From Planctomycetota bacterium (GTDB lineage Bacteria > Planctomycetota > Phycisphaerae > UBA1845): DNA of 12,128 nucleotides. The notes under the pieces are model-generated. The model worked only from the letters and a program-made list of their open reading frames with translations. It was not told the DNA's origin and ran no database searches. A program made the position numbers and the translations under genes. Shown piece after piece: positions 12,059 to 12,128 of the stretch. Within the stretch, counting starts at the first letter, position 1; every line of letters begins with the position of its first letter. The stretch covers positions 1 through 12,128 of the forward strand of contig JADFIX010000032.1 in the NCBI GenBank assembly GCA_022566435.1, given 5' to 3'.

Positions 12059-12128
12059 CTGGAAAACCGGTTCCACAGGCGGCTGAGGTCCTTCTCGAAA
12101 GTCCGCCGGTGCTCATTGGCCGTCTCCC

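Overview
The window looks like chromosomal DNA of a moderately GC-rich (roughly 58-60 %) planctomycete-type bacterium, most likely of the Phycisphaerae kind. This is an inference from protein style. The clues are secreted proteins with 'YVDADATG...DG.SW'-type beta-helix N-termini, Cys-rich 'CC.PDG.C ... GPG.SC' repeats, thrombospondin type-3-like calcium repeats ending in a dockerin-like segment, a stand-alone exosortase, and many lipoproteins and membrane proteins. No tRNA, rRNA, CRISPR array, transposase or integrase was seen.

Layout. (1) 1-3168, mostly minus strand: the 5' end of a secreted beta-helix protein, a secreted Cys-rich/TSP3/dockerin-like protein, a 650 bp gap with no convincing gene but with a perfect 20 bp palindrome, and a lipobox-bearing beta-barrel-like outer-membrane protein. 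(2) 3500-4825, plus strand: a CgeB-like glycosyltransferase, divergent from the outer-membrane protein. (3) 4826-5504: a gene-poor stretch with what look like remnants of membrane or other proteins, then an extended -10 promoter. (4) 5505-5847, plus strand: a DUF5678 gene overlapping a short ORF that looks like the truncated N-terminus of the retropepsin-like protein often paired with DUF5678. (5) 5866-7463 (perhaps to 7827), minus strand: a translationally coupled DUF262 (ParB/GmrS-like) plus HEPN (RxxxxH) pair, a candidate toxin or anti-phage module. It has one or two small ORFs and interlocked inverted repeats upstream. (6) 7975-10703, plus strand: an eight-helix membrane protein, a zinc-ribbon membrane protein, an exosortase/archaeosortase (Cys-Arg-His) and an overlapping membrane partner. 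(7) 10967-11948, plus strand: a PilZ-domain protein and a LysM lipoprotein, each with its own good sigma70-type promoter.

Two copies of a dispersed, hairpin-forming repeat begin exactly at the stop codons of the zinc-ribbon gene and the LysM gene. Next to the first copy is a short 18 bp tandem repeat.

The most interesting items are the HEPN-DUF262 module beside a truncated gene, and the exosortase locus, whose sorting substrate is not visible here. Much of the window concerns the cell envelope: secretion and sorting, glycosylation, an outer-membrane barrel and peptidoglycan binding. The HEPN-DUF262 block is the accessory insertion.
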